Shown here: positions 11,491 through 24,739 of the stretch, in pieces | How the letters are laid out: each line of letters starts with the position of its first letter | Numbering within the stretch: the first letter of the stretch is position 1 | Assembly: GCF_037325665.1 (NCBI RefSeq) | Contig: NC_090246.1 | Span: forward strand, 55,332,511 to 55,396,510 | DNA from: Littorina saxatilis | Lineage: Eukaryota > Mollusca > Gastropoda > Littorinimorpha > Littorinidae | DNA: 64,000 nt | Reading direction: 5' to 3' | Notes under the pieces: model-generated | What the model saw: the letters and a program-made list of their open reading frames with translations, nothing else | The model's database searches: none | What the model was told of the DNA's origin: nothing | Made by a program: the position numbers and the translations under genes

Positions 11491-12689
11491 ACAAAAAGGA
11501 ATGTGTGGGTGCTCAGAATGTAGGGTATTCATTCCAGTCTGGCTTTGTGTGTACATTATTCACCATTATTTTGTTCTTCGCAGATCTGTTTCACTCATAA
11601 TTAATCGCAATATGCCACATCCCAATAAACAAACAGCAAAAACCGCTTGATTAGCCCTAGCAAGGAGAAAACATCACGAGATCAATCAAGCCCGTTTTTT
11701 TTAGAAAGATCGCACAACAAGAAACCAAAGGCGGGTAAATGAAAGAACAACACCCGCAACAACAAACCAACTAAGTACGAGCAACCACAATAGTAGTAGG
11801 ACACAGCTATGACAACGCTACATTGTTCAATTGCAGACGATTATGAGGCGCCATCTGTTTTACAATATAGGCCCTACTTTGAAATAATGTTCCGGCACAG
11901 AATAGATTCCAAAACTAAACTATAAATGTCTTTTCTATACCGTGAGTTCTATATGATATAAACTATTCTACAAATATATCATGAATTGTCAGGTGGGCGG
12001 TAATGGGCAATGGTTCTATACTACCCGTCATGCACAAAACTAAGCAGATACGTTTCAGTGCAGATCTTTGTAATGTGATCGTTTATTGTAAATCCAATAA
12101 TACGACTGGAAAGGCATAATTATGATTGAGTGACAAAAGGTGCTCAATACACGGAAGACGGTCTTTTGTCCAAATATTGTTTTCCCAAAAACTTATGTTT
12201 GCAGAAAATTGGTATATGTGAGCATGTATGTGCAATAGTGGAAATATTTTCTTATAAATGTGTTACTTGCACTATGTTAACAGTCAATTTGAAAGCCGAA
12301 ATTAATCATCTGAAAACGGACATCGCAATACATCGTGTGTTTAACATGCCAAGGCAAATCAACAACAAACACAAATGTCTTGCATTTGACTTGACCGAAC
12401 GCTTTTCAGCGGGAACCAAATGGCAAATCTTATTCTTGACAGATATGTTATTTTGGTATGACCAAATGTTGATAGGTTCCAACGAATTAGTTTGAGTTAG
12501 TCATATCAAACTGAGCGTTAACCAGCGGCTGGAAATTCTCGAGTAGGTGGGAACTGATAGCGGAGGCATCATGTGACAAGGCGCAGGTCATTCGGAGTAC
12601 TCGTTTGGGTAAGACCACATAATTATAGTGATCGACAAGAAGAAGAAGAAGAAGACCACATATGGGCAGGCTGGAGCAGGCTAGATTAT
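11491..12689. other. unannotated intergenic sequence
   Basis: No gene or repeat was recognised. A 121-codon open frame at 12130-12495 has no recognisable family and AT-rich, non-coding-like codon use. Confidence 0.45.
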
Positions 12690-13058
12690 CAGGGGCGGAT
12701 CCAGGGGGGTTTCTGGAATGTCCGGACTCCCCCCCCCCCCCCCAGCCTAAAAGGGAAAAAAATAAAGAAAAACAACAACAAAATAAATGTGAAAATAAAG
12801 AAAACAATCCTCAGATTGCACCAGATTGATCACTTTTCCTTGTTTTTATCAAAACATTTCTACATGACGCTTTTGGAAGGTAGTTGGGTAATTTGTTGGC
12901 GGAAGTTGTACCAGATTGCTCCATTTTCCTTGTTTTTATCAACTTTTTTCCGGGAGGGGGGGGGGGGCATGCCCCGGACCCCATCGCGACGTCGATCTGT
13001 CCTTAAAAGAAATTTGGAACCGCCCCCCCCCCCTTAAAACCGATGTGATCCGCCCCTG
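12690..13058. mobile_element. short TIR element with CAGGGGCGGATC / GATCCGCCCCTG ends
   Basis: The terminal inverted repeats CAGGGGCGGATC and GATCCGCCCCTG bound G- and C-homopolymer-rich sub-ends and an AT-rich middle. The flanks are ATTAT and ATTAC, a probable 5-bp target duplication with one change. The element at 23295-23689 has the same architecture. The ends resemble hAT-group MITEs, but hAT elements make 8-bp duplications, so the superfamily is left open. Confidence 0.7.
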
Positions 13059-13479
13059 ATTACTGCAGCCTCAAAGTTGCTTTTAGCCTCGGAGCCTGCA
13101 CTTGCACAGAAGAACAAAAAGAAATAAGGGTTTTACCCCGCGTGTCTTACGATTTCCGAGGTTAGTGTTTTGTTGCCAAACATACACCGGAAAGATCGAA
13201 AATGTTCATCTTCCCGCATGCATGTGCCGAGTTCAATATTGGGTGCCTTTGGCTCTGAAATCTGTGCCCAAAGAGTTGTTGGCTGCAACAGCTTTCCATC
13301 CTTTCTTTGGTTCGTTCCGACTCACTGACCACTAATCAAGCCAGCGATCCAAGTCCAGAGAAGCTGACACATCCTTACATATTTGATTACATTGGAAGGC
13401 CTGTAAAGACCTTCAACAATCTGAGCAAATCAGGTCTTAACAAGAGGGAGTCTTAAGATGAAGGTCAATTTACGGCGCG

Positions 13480-14395
13480 TATGAAGAGAACATCTTTCTT
13501 TATTCAACCACGCAGGTTATATCGCGACGGGGAAAGGGGGAAAGGGATAGAGCCACTTGTTAATTGTTTCTTGTTCACAAAAGCACTAATCTTCGGTGTC
13601 CGAACACCCCCGTGTGCACACATGCGCACGAAAAAGATCCCACGTTCACAGCAAATGTCTCAGGGCTTGGAAAATACGAAGACACGCATGCATCGGACTG
13701 GGTGGCCGAGTGGTAACGCACTTGCGCTCGGAATCGAGAGGTTGCGTGTTCGACCCTGGGTCGGGCCGCTATTTTCTCCCCCCTTTCCTAACCTAGATGG
13801 TGGGTTCAAGTGCTAGTCTTTCGGATGAGACGAAAAACCGAGGTCCCTTCGTGTACACTATATTGGGGTGTGCACGTTAAAGATCCCACGATTGACAAAA
13901 GGGTCTTTCCTGGCAAAATTGTATAGGCATAGATAAAAATGTCCATCAAATACCCGTGTGACTTGGAATAAAGGCCGCGAAAGGTGAACATTCGCCTAAC
14001 AGGCTTGAGGTTTGCTGGTCGATGTGAATGCGTGATATATTGTGTAAAAAATTCCATCTCACACGGCATAAAGCGCTTTGAACTTCGGATAAGGCGCTAT
14101 ATAAATAAAGAGAATAATAATAAATAATAATCAAAAAATTGCTCCAGGGGCTTGCAACGTAGTGTACAATATATGACCTTACTGGGAGAATGCAAGTTTC
14201 CAGTACAAAGGACTTAACATTTCTGACATACTGCTTGACTAAAATCTTTACAAACATTGACTATATTCTATACAAGAAACACTTAACAAGGGTAAAAGAA
14301 GAAACAGAATCCGTTAGTCGCCTCTTACGACATGCTGGGGAGCATCGGGTAAATTTTTCCCCCTAACCCGCGTTGGGAAGAAAATCTTTAAAAAG
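13480..14395 (-). mobile_element. SINE-like element (same family as 6916-7519) split by inserted SINEs
   Basis: The two outer parts (about 13480-13590 and 14129-14395) are minus-strand matches to 6916-7519. They share the blocks CACTTAACAAGGG, TTGCAACGTAGTGTACAATA and GTTAGTCGCCTCTTACGACA. Removing 13591-14128 rejoins AGCACTAAT with CAAAAAATTGCTCC, as in the uninterrupted copy. Confidence 0.8.
13591..14128 (+). mobile_element. chimeric SINE dimer with tRNA-Ser/Leu-like head
   Basis: 13591-13693 matches the 3' half of the SINE at 15531-15766 (GTGTCCGAACACCCCCGTGT to ACGCATGCATCG). From about 13697 a second SINE begins with a tRNA-like head (A box TGGCCGAGTGGTAACGC, B box GTGTTCGACCC). It continues through the central domain GTGCACGTTAAAGATCCCAC, which I recognise as common to mollusc SINEs, and ends in a CR1/L2-type 3' end GGCGCTATATAAATAAAG plus (AAT)n. 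It is inserted in another retroelement. Confidence 0.8.
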
Positions 14396-15530
14396 AGAAA
14401 GAAAAGCAAGGTCTTAGAAAGGAGGAAGTCTTAAATTGGGTGGTCTTAAAATGGGGGCTCCACTGTATCGCAATAGCCGAGGGCCCCTGGTTTTACGCTT
14501 ATGACGGAATCGGGTTGATATATTTGAATTTATTCCTGGAGCTTAGGTCGTTAACGGCCCAATTGTCAAATTAATTACCGGTACCATAAATCAGAGAAGA
14601 TATTGGCGAAGTGTCATTAGCCTTGTAATTTGATCCTGAGTTCATGAAGCGTGACGCCATGCCTGCTCCAGTCAGCGCACCAGCTGTGTAACCTTTCTAT
14701 TTCACTGTTCCGGCCGGATATCAGGCTTTATTGCAGGGGAGTGATATAATTATGACTGCTTACTAGCACCAAAACAACATAATTCACATTTTCACGTGAA
14801 AATTAAAATGTGTACGGAAAAATTAAAATGATTAGCGGCAATTTCTCGTTTTTTCCCCCAGATAACGTTTAACTTTCAGTTTTGGCTTTCACCGTATGGA
14901 AATGAGCCAGAACTGAACATTATTTTTTTTCTTGTGAAAATTGTAATTATCAAGTGATCATGTTTCGTCATTAAGTAATCATGCTTAATTTTCATATGTT
15001 CATGTCTAATTACTAGACGTGCATGTTTGATTATGGTTTTGGCGCTAGTAAGCCGAGGACACAACAATTAGTAGTTAACATAATTACCGCTGTGAATTAC
15101 ACAGAACACGTGTTAATTTAAATGTTTACGTGATATTGGTAACCTCAAGTTTATGCGCTAGTAAGCCGTCGTAGTGATCAAAATTTATGTTTGTCAGTAA
15201 ATATGAAAAAAAATAAATTACCTCATTGACACGAACGCAAGCATGCGCGAGTTCATAAACATATTCACGCATGTTCGCACCTACGCACACACGCATGCAC
15301 ACTCGAATCATACACACCGTGCTGAGAGGACTGACTGACTATTAGGGTTTAACGTCCTCTTAGACCAACTGCTTTATATTGGGACAGGTATTGGTAATAC
15401 GCTGAAGATAATTATGGTGTGATGCTTTGATTCGAACAAGCCCGCTGTGGCTGTCTTCTTCGACATACCAGCATTATGTTTGTCTCGTCAAAGTTACGAA
15501 ATACGATCATGATAATCAGAGACGAGAGAC
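14396..15530. other. unannotated intergenic sequence
   Basis: The DNA is AT-rich. Around 14900-15060 it carries repeated short words of the type AATCATG / ATTAAG. No gene or clear element was found. Confidence 0.45.
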
Positions 15531-15766
15531 GATGCATGCGTGTCTTCGTATTTTCCAAGCCCTGAGACTTTTGCTGTGAACGTGGGATCTTTTTCGTGCG
15601 CATGTGTGCACACGGGGGTGTTCGGACACCGAAGAGAGTCTGCACAAAGTTGACTCCGAGAAATAAATCTCTCGCCGAACGTGGGGATCGAACCCACGCT
15701 AATAGCGACCAACTGGCTACAAAGCCAGCGCGCTACCAACTGAGCTACGTCCCCGCCCCTGCTGAG
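15531..15766 (-). mobile_element. tRNA-derived SINE
   Basis: On the minus strand from 15766 it reads GGGCGGGGACGTAGCTCAGT, then TTGGTAGCGCGCTGGC and a B box GTGGGTTCGATCCCCAC. The SINE body ends ACGCATGCATCG. The head is tRNA-like, but the body is shared with 13591-13693 and 34772-35149, so it is a SINE and not a tRNA gene. Confidence 0.85.
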
Positions 15767-15861
15767 AGGGAGGGAGCAGGGTCTTTAGCAACCTCAGTTG
15801 AAAAAGTAATACTTTGAGTGCTTAACTTGATAGTTTTACACTCGGACAAAAATCTGTAGAT

Positions 15862-15863
<2 letters not shown>

Positions 15864-15922
<59 letters not shown>

Positions 15923-16008
15923 TGTGTGTGTATGTGTGTGTGTGTATGTGTGTGTGTGTATGTATGTGTGTGCGCGCGCTCGTATGTATGTGTGTGTGTG
16001 CGTGTGTA

Positions 16009-16074
<66 letters not shown>
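15864..16074. repeat. compound (GT)n-(GA)n microsatellite
   Basis: About 155 bp of interrupted GT is followed by about 54 bp of GA. The apparent Cys-Val repeat frames through it are products of the microsatellite. It abuts the 3' tail of the LINE fragment to its right. Confidence 0.95.
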
Positions 16075-16075
<1 letters not shown>

Positions 16076-17382
16076 TTTGAACTTTGAACTTTTATTTATT
16101 TATCGAGGGTAACAGAATAAGCAAAGTATACATGCTTTTTTTCGTCTGGCCCTCGCCCATTGAGGGTAACTCGATTAATAACAAGAAGAAATAGAAGTTA
16201 AGTTAATTACAATACAAATTATATAATTAACATGTCAAAAAATTAAAAAGACATTTCAAAATGCATTATGAATATCAAGCAATGATGTAATATTATCATA
16301 TAATTATTTACTTGTTTCCAAGAGAAACGACATGTACATTTCTTTGAAGGAAGTTTCACTGAATTGCATTTTAATTAAATCAGGAATGGAGTTCCACAAT
16401 AAGGCGCCAGAATAAGAAAGACTTGATTTGTAAAGGTCAATTCTAGGGGTTGGGATAATTAATTTGTTTAGTTTTATTGAATTATTCAGTTTGAAATTTG
16501 AGGCAATGAATGTTGGTGCATTCCCTGACATAATTCTATGCATCATTGCACCTTTGTTATAGGTAAATCTTGATTTGATAGGAAGAATCTGTAATTTTTT
16601 TACAATCAGACGTAGAGAGAGATGCATTTTTTAAAAGAATTAATTTAACAGCTCGTCTATGTAAAGTGCATAAGTGTTTCAAAGTGTTTGTACTTGCAGA
16701 GTCCCACACTGTGGACGCATAATCAATAGTTGATTGAATATATGCCTGAAAAAAACAGTTTCCGTGTGCGTAGGTCTAGAAAATGTTTAATTTTTGGTAA
16801 CTGATATATTTTTTTAGAAATATTTTTACAAAGTGTATCTAAATGTTTTGACCAAGACAGATTATTATCAATGGTTATTCCCAAGACTTTATGGTTATCA
16901 ACTTCAGTTACATCTTGATTTTGTATTTGTAGTTTAGGAAATGTTGATGATAGATTTTGTCGTTTTTGTCTAACGGTTAGAAGCATGCATTTAGTTTTAT
17001 TTGGGTTCAGTGACATATGGTTTAGTTCTGACCATTCCAGCAATCGATCAATGTTTTCTTGGAGGACTATTGCTAGGTCACTTAGATCTTTGTGACTAGA
17101 ATTAATTGTAGTATCATCTGCAAATAGTTCACACATACATTTAACAAATAATGGTAGGTCATTAATATAGATATAAAATAGTAAAGGACCAAGAATAGAA
17201 CCTTGCGGAACTCCAAACCTTACTGTTTGTTTACAAGAGTAGGATTGATTCAGATAAGTACTTTGCTGTCTGTCTGACAGGAAAGATTTTAAAATGTTAA
17301 CAGAATCAGTTGCCAATCCATAAATTTCAAGCTTTTTGATAAGGAGTTTATGGTCAATTAGGTCAAAAGCTTTAGCAAAGTA

Positions 17383-17390
<8 letters not shown>
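16074..17390 (-). mobile_element. jockey/CR1-like LINE, truncated reverse transcriptase
   Basis: The minus-strand frame contains KAFDLIDHKLL, FGVPQGSILGPLLF, YINDLP, FADDTT (catalytic YADD/FADD box) and LNPNKTKCM, in the order expected of a LINE reverse transcriptase fingers-palm domain. A downstream frame (16304-16627) has the C-terminal LWNSIP and SFKEMY motifs. The two frames are not contiguous, so at least one frameshift is present. The 5' part is missing: the coding sequence stops at a GA microsatellite near 17385. The 3' end is a (GTTCAAA)n-type tail at about 16074-16095. Pieces of the same LINE recur at 46905-47172 and 54460-54640. Confidence 0.9.
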
Positions 17391-17419
<29 letters not shown>

Positions 17420-17483
17420 AGAGAGGGAATGAGCCACAGATAGCGAATTGTAATGTCAAATCCGACGATGTGTGTGTGTGTGT

Positions 17484-17516
<33 letters not shown>

Positions 17517-17565
17517 GTGTGTGTGTGTATGTGTGTGTGTCTGTATTTGTATGTTTATGCATGTC

Positions 17566-17604
<39 letters not shown>

Positions 17605-17701
17605 CTTTCTGTCTGTGTGTCTGTCTGTGTGTCTGTCTGTGTGTCTGTCTGTGTGTCTGTCTGTGTGTCTGTCTGTGTGTCTGTCTGTGTGACAAAAAGA
17701 A
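17385..17701. repeat. compound microsatellite (GA)n, (GT)n, (GTCT)n between LINE fragment and P element
   Basis: A GA run, the short unique spacer ATGAGCCACAGATAGCGAAT, GT arrays and tandem GTCTGTCTGTGT lead into GACAAAAAGAA and the next P element. The same order occurs at 54640-54989, showing that the block was duplicated. Confidence 0.9.
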
Positions 17702-18080
17702 ACAAGTCGTGTAAGGCGAAATAACAACATTTAGTCAAGCTGTCGAACTCACAGAATGAAACTGAACACACTGCTTTTTTCACCAAGACCACATACTCGT
17801 CGTTTCGTCAGTCCACCGCTCGTGGCAAAGGCAGTGAAATCGACAAGCCATGCAGAGTAGTGCTGTAGTGGTCGCGCTAAGCAGGATAACACGCTTTCCT
17901 GTATGTCTATTCTTTTTAGCTTACTGAGTTTGTTTTTTTAATCCAAACATATCATATATATATGTGGTTTTGGAATCAGGGACCGACAAGGAATAAGATG
18001 AAATTGTTTTTAAAATCGATTTCGGAAAATTAATTTTAATCATAATTTTCATATTTTTAATTTTCAGAGCTTGTTTGTAA

Positions 18081-18505
18081 TTATTATTATTATTATTATT
18101 ATTATGAACATGTGTGCGCCTAATCTAAATATAGCCCTAGGCGCTTACAAAATATAAGATACATAGTGAACATTATACGAAACACAAATCGACAAGGACC
18201 AAGACACTCGGACTCATACACTCGCAGACAGGCGCACAGCGAGAACGCGACGCACTCACTCATTCTAGACGGAAAAACAGTCGTAAATAAATAAATAAAT
18301 AAATTATTGGATACATAAAGTTGGTTGAGAGAAGAAGAATAGAACTGGAAAGGGAAGAAGAAGGAGAAAGAAAGAGACAGATCAAGGACCAGCAGGAGAG
18401 GGGGATGGGTGGTCATTAACGGACTAGTGAGGGAAGAGGTGTGTTTTGAGTGAGGTTTTGAATGATTGCATAGATGTGGAGTGCCTGAGTGAATGCGGGA
18501 GTTGG
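18081..18505 (-). mobile_element. CR1/L2-like LINE 3' fragment inserted in P element copy 2
   Basis: The minus-strand frame ends LPHSLRHSTSMQSFKTSLKT followed by HLFPH and a stop, which is the typical C-terminal end of CR1/L2-group LINEs. A 3' UTR with TAAGCGCCTAGGGC and an (AAT)n tail at 18081-18103 follows. Confidence 0.75.
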
Positions 18506-18711
18506 ATCCAAATATAACATATGTGCATGTTTTTGGAATAAAAAAATGACGAAGAATAAGATGAAATTATTTTTAAATCGTTTAATAAAAACATAATTTT
18601 AATTACAAGTTTCCGATTTTTAATGACCAAACTCATTCATTAGTTTTTAAGCCACCAAGCTTAAATGCAATACCAAAGTCCGGCCTTTGTCGAAGATTGC
18701 TTGGCCAAAAT

Positions 18712-19283
18712 GTCACAGGAATATGTTTAGTTTAAATCTTGTGTCGATACTATTTAATTCTGCCTCGCTATTAGCCATTGAGTAAAACTGTTTTATCACC
18801 ATTGCTTTATTGTTGTTAATTCGTCTCCAGAAATATGTTTTGTTTTAATCTTGTGTCGATACTATTTAACTCTGCCTCGTTATTAGCCATTGAGTATAAC
18901 TGTTTTATCACCATTGTTTTATTGTTGTTCTTTGGCCATTTACGTTGAATGACTTGTTATACATTGACATTGATAGTTTTATTCTTCTTCTTCTTCGTCG
19001 TTCGCTAGATAGTTTTATTATAAGAACCTTTTTTTTTTTTAATTCCTATTAACTCGATGTTCTTTAACTATGTTTGTAAATTGTTAGAGGATCTTTTAGT
19101 AGAAGTGTTTAACTGTCGAAGCTGCTTTTACCTAAGAGACCGACTGTATATTGTGCTGTTGTACTTGTCAGACTTGATTGTACCAAGTCCTTCACATGTT
19201 GTAATGCGCTTAGAGCCAAATATTTTTGTTTTTTGTAAGGGATAGGCGCAATATAAATACACTTTATTATTATTATTATTATT
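18712..19283 (+). mobile_element. retroelement 3' fragment with internal 105-bp tandem duplication
   Basis: Two successive ~105-bp units share CTTGTGTCGATACTATTTAA and TTATTAGCCATTGAGTA. They precede a CR1/L2-type 3' end (GCGCTTAGAGCC, GGATAGGCGCAATATAAATA) and a (TTA)n tail that ends exactly where the P element resumes. Confidence 0.7.
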
Positions 19284-19492
19284 AATTTGATTAAAAAATG
19301 AGGGTGTGACAGTGCTGCCTCAACTTTTACAAAAAGCCGGATATGACGTCATCAAAGGTATTTATTGAAAAAAAAAGAAAAAAACGTCCGGGGATATCAT
19401 TCCCAGGAACTCTCATGTCAAATGTCATAAAGATCGGTCCAGTAGTTTAGTCTGAATCGCTCTACACACACACACGCACAGACAGACAGACA

Positions 19493-19547
<55 letters not shown>

Positions 19548-19637
19548 CACGACCCTCGTCTCGATTCCCCCTCTATGTTAAAACATTTAGTCAAAACTGT
19601 TTGTCTGTCTGTGTGTCTGTCTGTGTGACAAAAAGAA

Positions 19638-20587
<950 letters not shown>

Positions 20588-21342
20588 ACAAGTCGCGTAA
20601 GGCGAAAATACAACATTTAGTCAAGTAGTGTCAAACTCACAGAATGAAACTGAACGCAATGCCATTTTTCAGCAAGACCGTATACTCGTAGCATCGTCAG
20701 TCGACCGCTCATGGCAAAGGCAGTGAAATTGACAAGAAGAGCGGGGTAGTAGTTGCGCTAAGAAGGATAGCACGCTTTTCTGTACCTCTCTTTGTTTTAA
20801 CTTTCTGAGCGTGTTTTTAATCCAAACATGTCATATCTATATGTTTTTTGAATCAGGAACCGACAAGGAATAAGATGAAAGTGTTTTTAAATTGATTTGG
20901 AAAATTTAATTTTGATAATAATTTTTATATATTTAATTTTCAGAGCTTGTTTTTAATCCAAATATAACATATTTATATGTTTTTGGAATCAGAAAATGAT
21001 GGAGAATAAGATGAACGTAAATTTGGATCGTTTTATAAATTTTTATTTTTTTTTACAATTTTTCGATTTTTAATAACCAAAGTCATTAATTAATTTTTAA
21101 GCCACCAAGCTGAAATGCAATACCAAAGTCCGGGCTTCGTCGAAGATTACTTGACCAAAATTTCAATCAATTTGGTTGAAAAATGAGGGCGTGACAGTGC
21201 CGCCTCAACTTTCACGAAAAGCCGGATATGACGTCATCAAAGACATTTATCAAAAAAATGAAAAAAAATGTTCGGGGATTTCGTACCCAGGAACTTTCAT
21301 GTCAAATTTCATAAAGATCGGTCCAGTAGTTTAGTCTGAATC

Positions 21343-21404
<62 letters not shown>

Positions 21405-21485
21405 GACACACACACATACACCACGACCCTCGTCTCGATTCCCCCCTCGATGTTAAAACATTTAGTCATAACTTGACTAAATGTA
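20588..21485 (+). mobile_element. P element copy 4 (array 1)
   Basis: This complete copy starts immediately after the hairpin of copy 3. The CA tract is at 21350-21418. The 5' half carries the variant AATACAACATTTAGTCAAGT, which differs from copy 3 (ATTACTACATTTAGTC), so neighbouring array units belong to different subfamilies. Confidence 0.9.
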
Positions 21486-21492
21486 ACAACAA

Positions 21493-22247
21493 ACAAGTCG
21501 CGTAAGGCGAAAATACAATATTTAGTCAAGTAGCTGTCGAACTCACAGAATGAAACTGAACGCAATGCCATTTTTCAGCAAGACCGTATACTCATAGCAT
21601 CGTCAGTCCACCGTTCAGGCAGTGAAATTGACAAGAAGAGCGGTTTAGTAGTTGCGCTGAGAAGGATAGCACGCTTTTCTATACCTCTCTTTGTTTTAAC
21701 TTTCTGAGCGTGTTTTTAATCCAAACATATCATATCTATATGTTTTTGGAATCAGGAACCGACAAGGAATAAGATGAAAGTGTTTTTAAATTGATTTGGA
21801 AAATTTAATTTTGATAATAATTTTTATATATTTAATTTTCAGAGCTTGTTTTTAATTCAAATATAACATATTTATATGTTTTTGGAATCAGCAAATGATG
21901 GAGAATAAGATAAACGTAAATTTGGATCGTTTTATAAATTTTATTTTTTTTTACAATTTTCAGATTTTTAATAACCAAAGTCATTAATTAATTTTTAAGC
22001 CACCAAGCTGAAATGCAATACCGAAGTCCGGGCTTCGTCGAAGATTACTTGACCAAAATTTCAACCAATTTGGTTGAAAAATGAGGGCGTGACAGTGCCG
22101 CCTCAACTTTCACGAAAAGCCGGATATGACGTCATCAAAGACATTTATCGAAAAAAGGAGAAAAACGTTCGGGGATATCAATCCCAGGAACTCTCATGTA
22201 AAATTTCATAAAGATCGGCCCAGTAGTTTGGTCTGAATCGCTCTACA

Positions 22248-22295
<48 letters not shown>

Positions 22296-22367
22296 CACAC
22301 ATACACCACGACCCTCGTTTCGATTCCCCCTCGATGTTAAAATATTTAGTCAAAACTTGACTAAATA
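21493..22367 (+). mobile_element. P element copy 5 (array 1)
   Basis: This is a complete copy of the same subfamily as copy 4. The microsatellite before the 3' block is (ACGC)n then (AC)n (22245-22300). It ends in the hairpin variant CTTGACTAAATA. Confidence 0.9.
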
Positions 22368-23294
<927 letters not shown>

Positions 23295-23689
23295 CAGGGC
23301 CGGACCCAGGGGGGGGGGGGTTCCAGGGGTTCCGGAACCCCACCCCTGGAAAAAGCATGTACCTTGTTTTGAGTGTTTTTGTTGTTGTTTTTTTTAATAA
23401 ATTTTGTGTGTGTGTGTCTCTAACAAATTTTATTCAATGTGAAATCCGATGAGAAAAAGGTACCCCCCCCCCCCCCCCACCAACTCACACTGACAGGCCT
23501 TAACCCCCAAAACAAGGCCCAGAATGCACCAGATTGCACAGATTTTAACCGTTTTTCAAAAATTTTCCGGGGGAGCATGCCCCCGGACCCCCAGCAGGCG
23601 CGCGTTTGTGGCTTCGCCACTTCGCTGATTTGCCCCCCCCAAAAAGGAGGACCCCCCCCCCCCCTTACAACTCATTTGGTCCGGCCCTG
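23295..23689. mobile_element. short TIR element with CAGGGCCGGACC / GGTCCGGCCCTG ends
   Basis: The perfect 12-bp inverted ends are bounded by perfect GTGTC flanks (23290-23294 and 23690-23694), a 5-bp target duplication. Homopolymer G and C sub-ends and an AT-rich centre give the same architecture as 12690-13058. It is non-coding. Confidence 0.85.
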
Positions 23690-24598
23690 GTGTCGGTTTG
23701 TGTGTCGGTCAATACTCCCATATAACTTTCATAATATGCACCGTGCTTAGTATGCATTTGTGCGCCTCCTTTCGACATGGCCTGTTGAACTGTTTTCCCT
23801 GTATAAACAGTTGGCCGTTGTTTTGCTACATTCCTGGATTAGTTCCAGATTACCCACGCTTCTTAACGAGGCTAAACAAACTAAAGTGCATAAGTCAAAA
23901 TTGTAGACGACAAATAGTCTCTAGAAAATCTTGAGTACATTACACGCACCGGGCATGCAACATTAAGGTCAGTTGTGGGCCAACTGAGTGTTGGTTTTGC
24001 AAACTGAGATTACGCACACGACAATTACCAACGCACGAACACATATTCCATGTGGCACACTTTAACATACCCTTTCATCCCAGCAAAGAATAGGTCATTA
24101 CGGACCAGAAGTTCATGGGAGAATGAGGTCAGTATCAGGAGCAACTTGTTTGTTTGAGGGGTCGAGGACGACCCCTCTTCTTCAATGGGGTGAGAGCGGT
24201 GAACATGTGTCGTTGTTTGCGGTTCTCATGAGATCAGTTAACTTTTGTTTTGTTTTGTTTTTCCCTCTTAATTTGTGCATTTTCACAACAGGTTTTTCTG
24301 TTTCATCTGTCATACAAGGTGTCAATTTGGGGAAAAAACGAAACAAAACAGAAGTAGGCCCTAACTGATCTCGTGAGAACGGCAGTGCACTCGAGAAGGT
24401 TTGGAAAAAACCCACAACAGTATCTCTTTCAACACGTAAGGGGCCCCACACCATGTGGCAGACTGACCAATCCACCAAAGCGATTCGTTCCCAAGTCCGG
24501 CCTTCGTCGAAGATTACTTGACCAAACCTTTTCAGTGCCTCAGTAAAACAGACGAATCTATGTGCAAAAGCGGACAAAGTGTAGCAGACGACAGTACC
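23690..24598. other. unannotated intergenic sequence
   Basis: The only recognised part is a 33-bp fragment of the P element (AAGTCCGGCCTTCGTCGAAG) near 24495-24527. Confidence 0.4.
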
Positions 24599-24739
24599 CG
24601 CTATTACGAGTTAGTCGTGTGACAGAGAGTTTTCTTGCACACGAGACTGTAGATGTCTCACGACGGCGTAGCCGAAGTGAGACAGCAGCAGTCGAGTGTG
24701 CAAGAAAACTCTATGTCACACGGCCTACTCGTAATAGCG
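24599..24739. mobile_element. palindromic MITE (hairpin, ~50-bp arms)
   Basis: The arm from CGCTATTACGAGTTAGTCGT to CTTGCACACGAGACTG is mirrored by CAGTCGAGTGTGCAAGAAAA to CTCGTAATAGCG. A second small hairpin GTCTCAC / GTGAGAC sits in the loop. It has no coding capacity. Confidence 0.75.

Larger units (their letters stand above)
17702..19598 (+). mobile_element. P element copy 2, interrupted by two retroelement 3' ends
   Basis: The element starts ACAAGTCGTGTAAGGCGAAA and ends in ACATTTAGTCAAAACT without the full hairpin. It is split at 18081-18505 and 18712-19283. The three parts join in register with uninterrupted copies. Sequence details (CTTGTTTGTAA, ATTAAAAAATGAGGG) match the copy at 54990-59484 better than any other. 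Confidence 0.85.

Noticed and set aside
15864-16112. Open frames rich in Cys-Val or His-Thr (also near 4900, 17450-17720, 20350, 23120, 29820, 40350-40670, 41290-42130, 43570, 54640-55000, 55190-55614, 59290)
   Set aside because: They are translations of CA/GT and GA microsatellites, open in several frames at once, with no non-repetitive conserved part.
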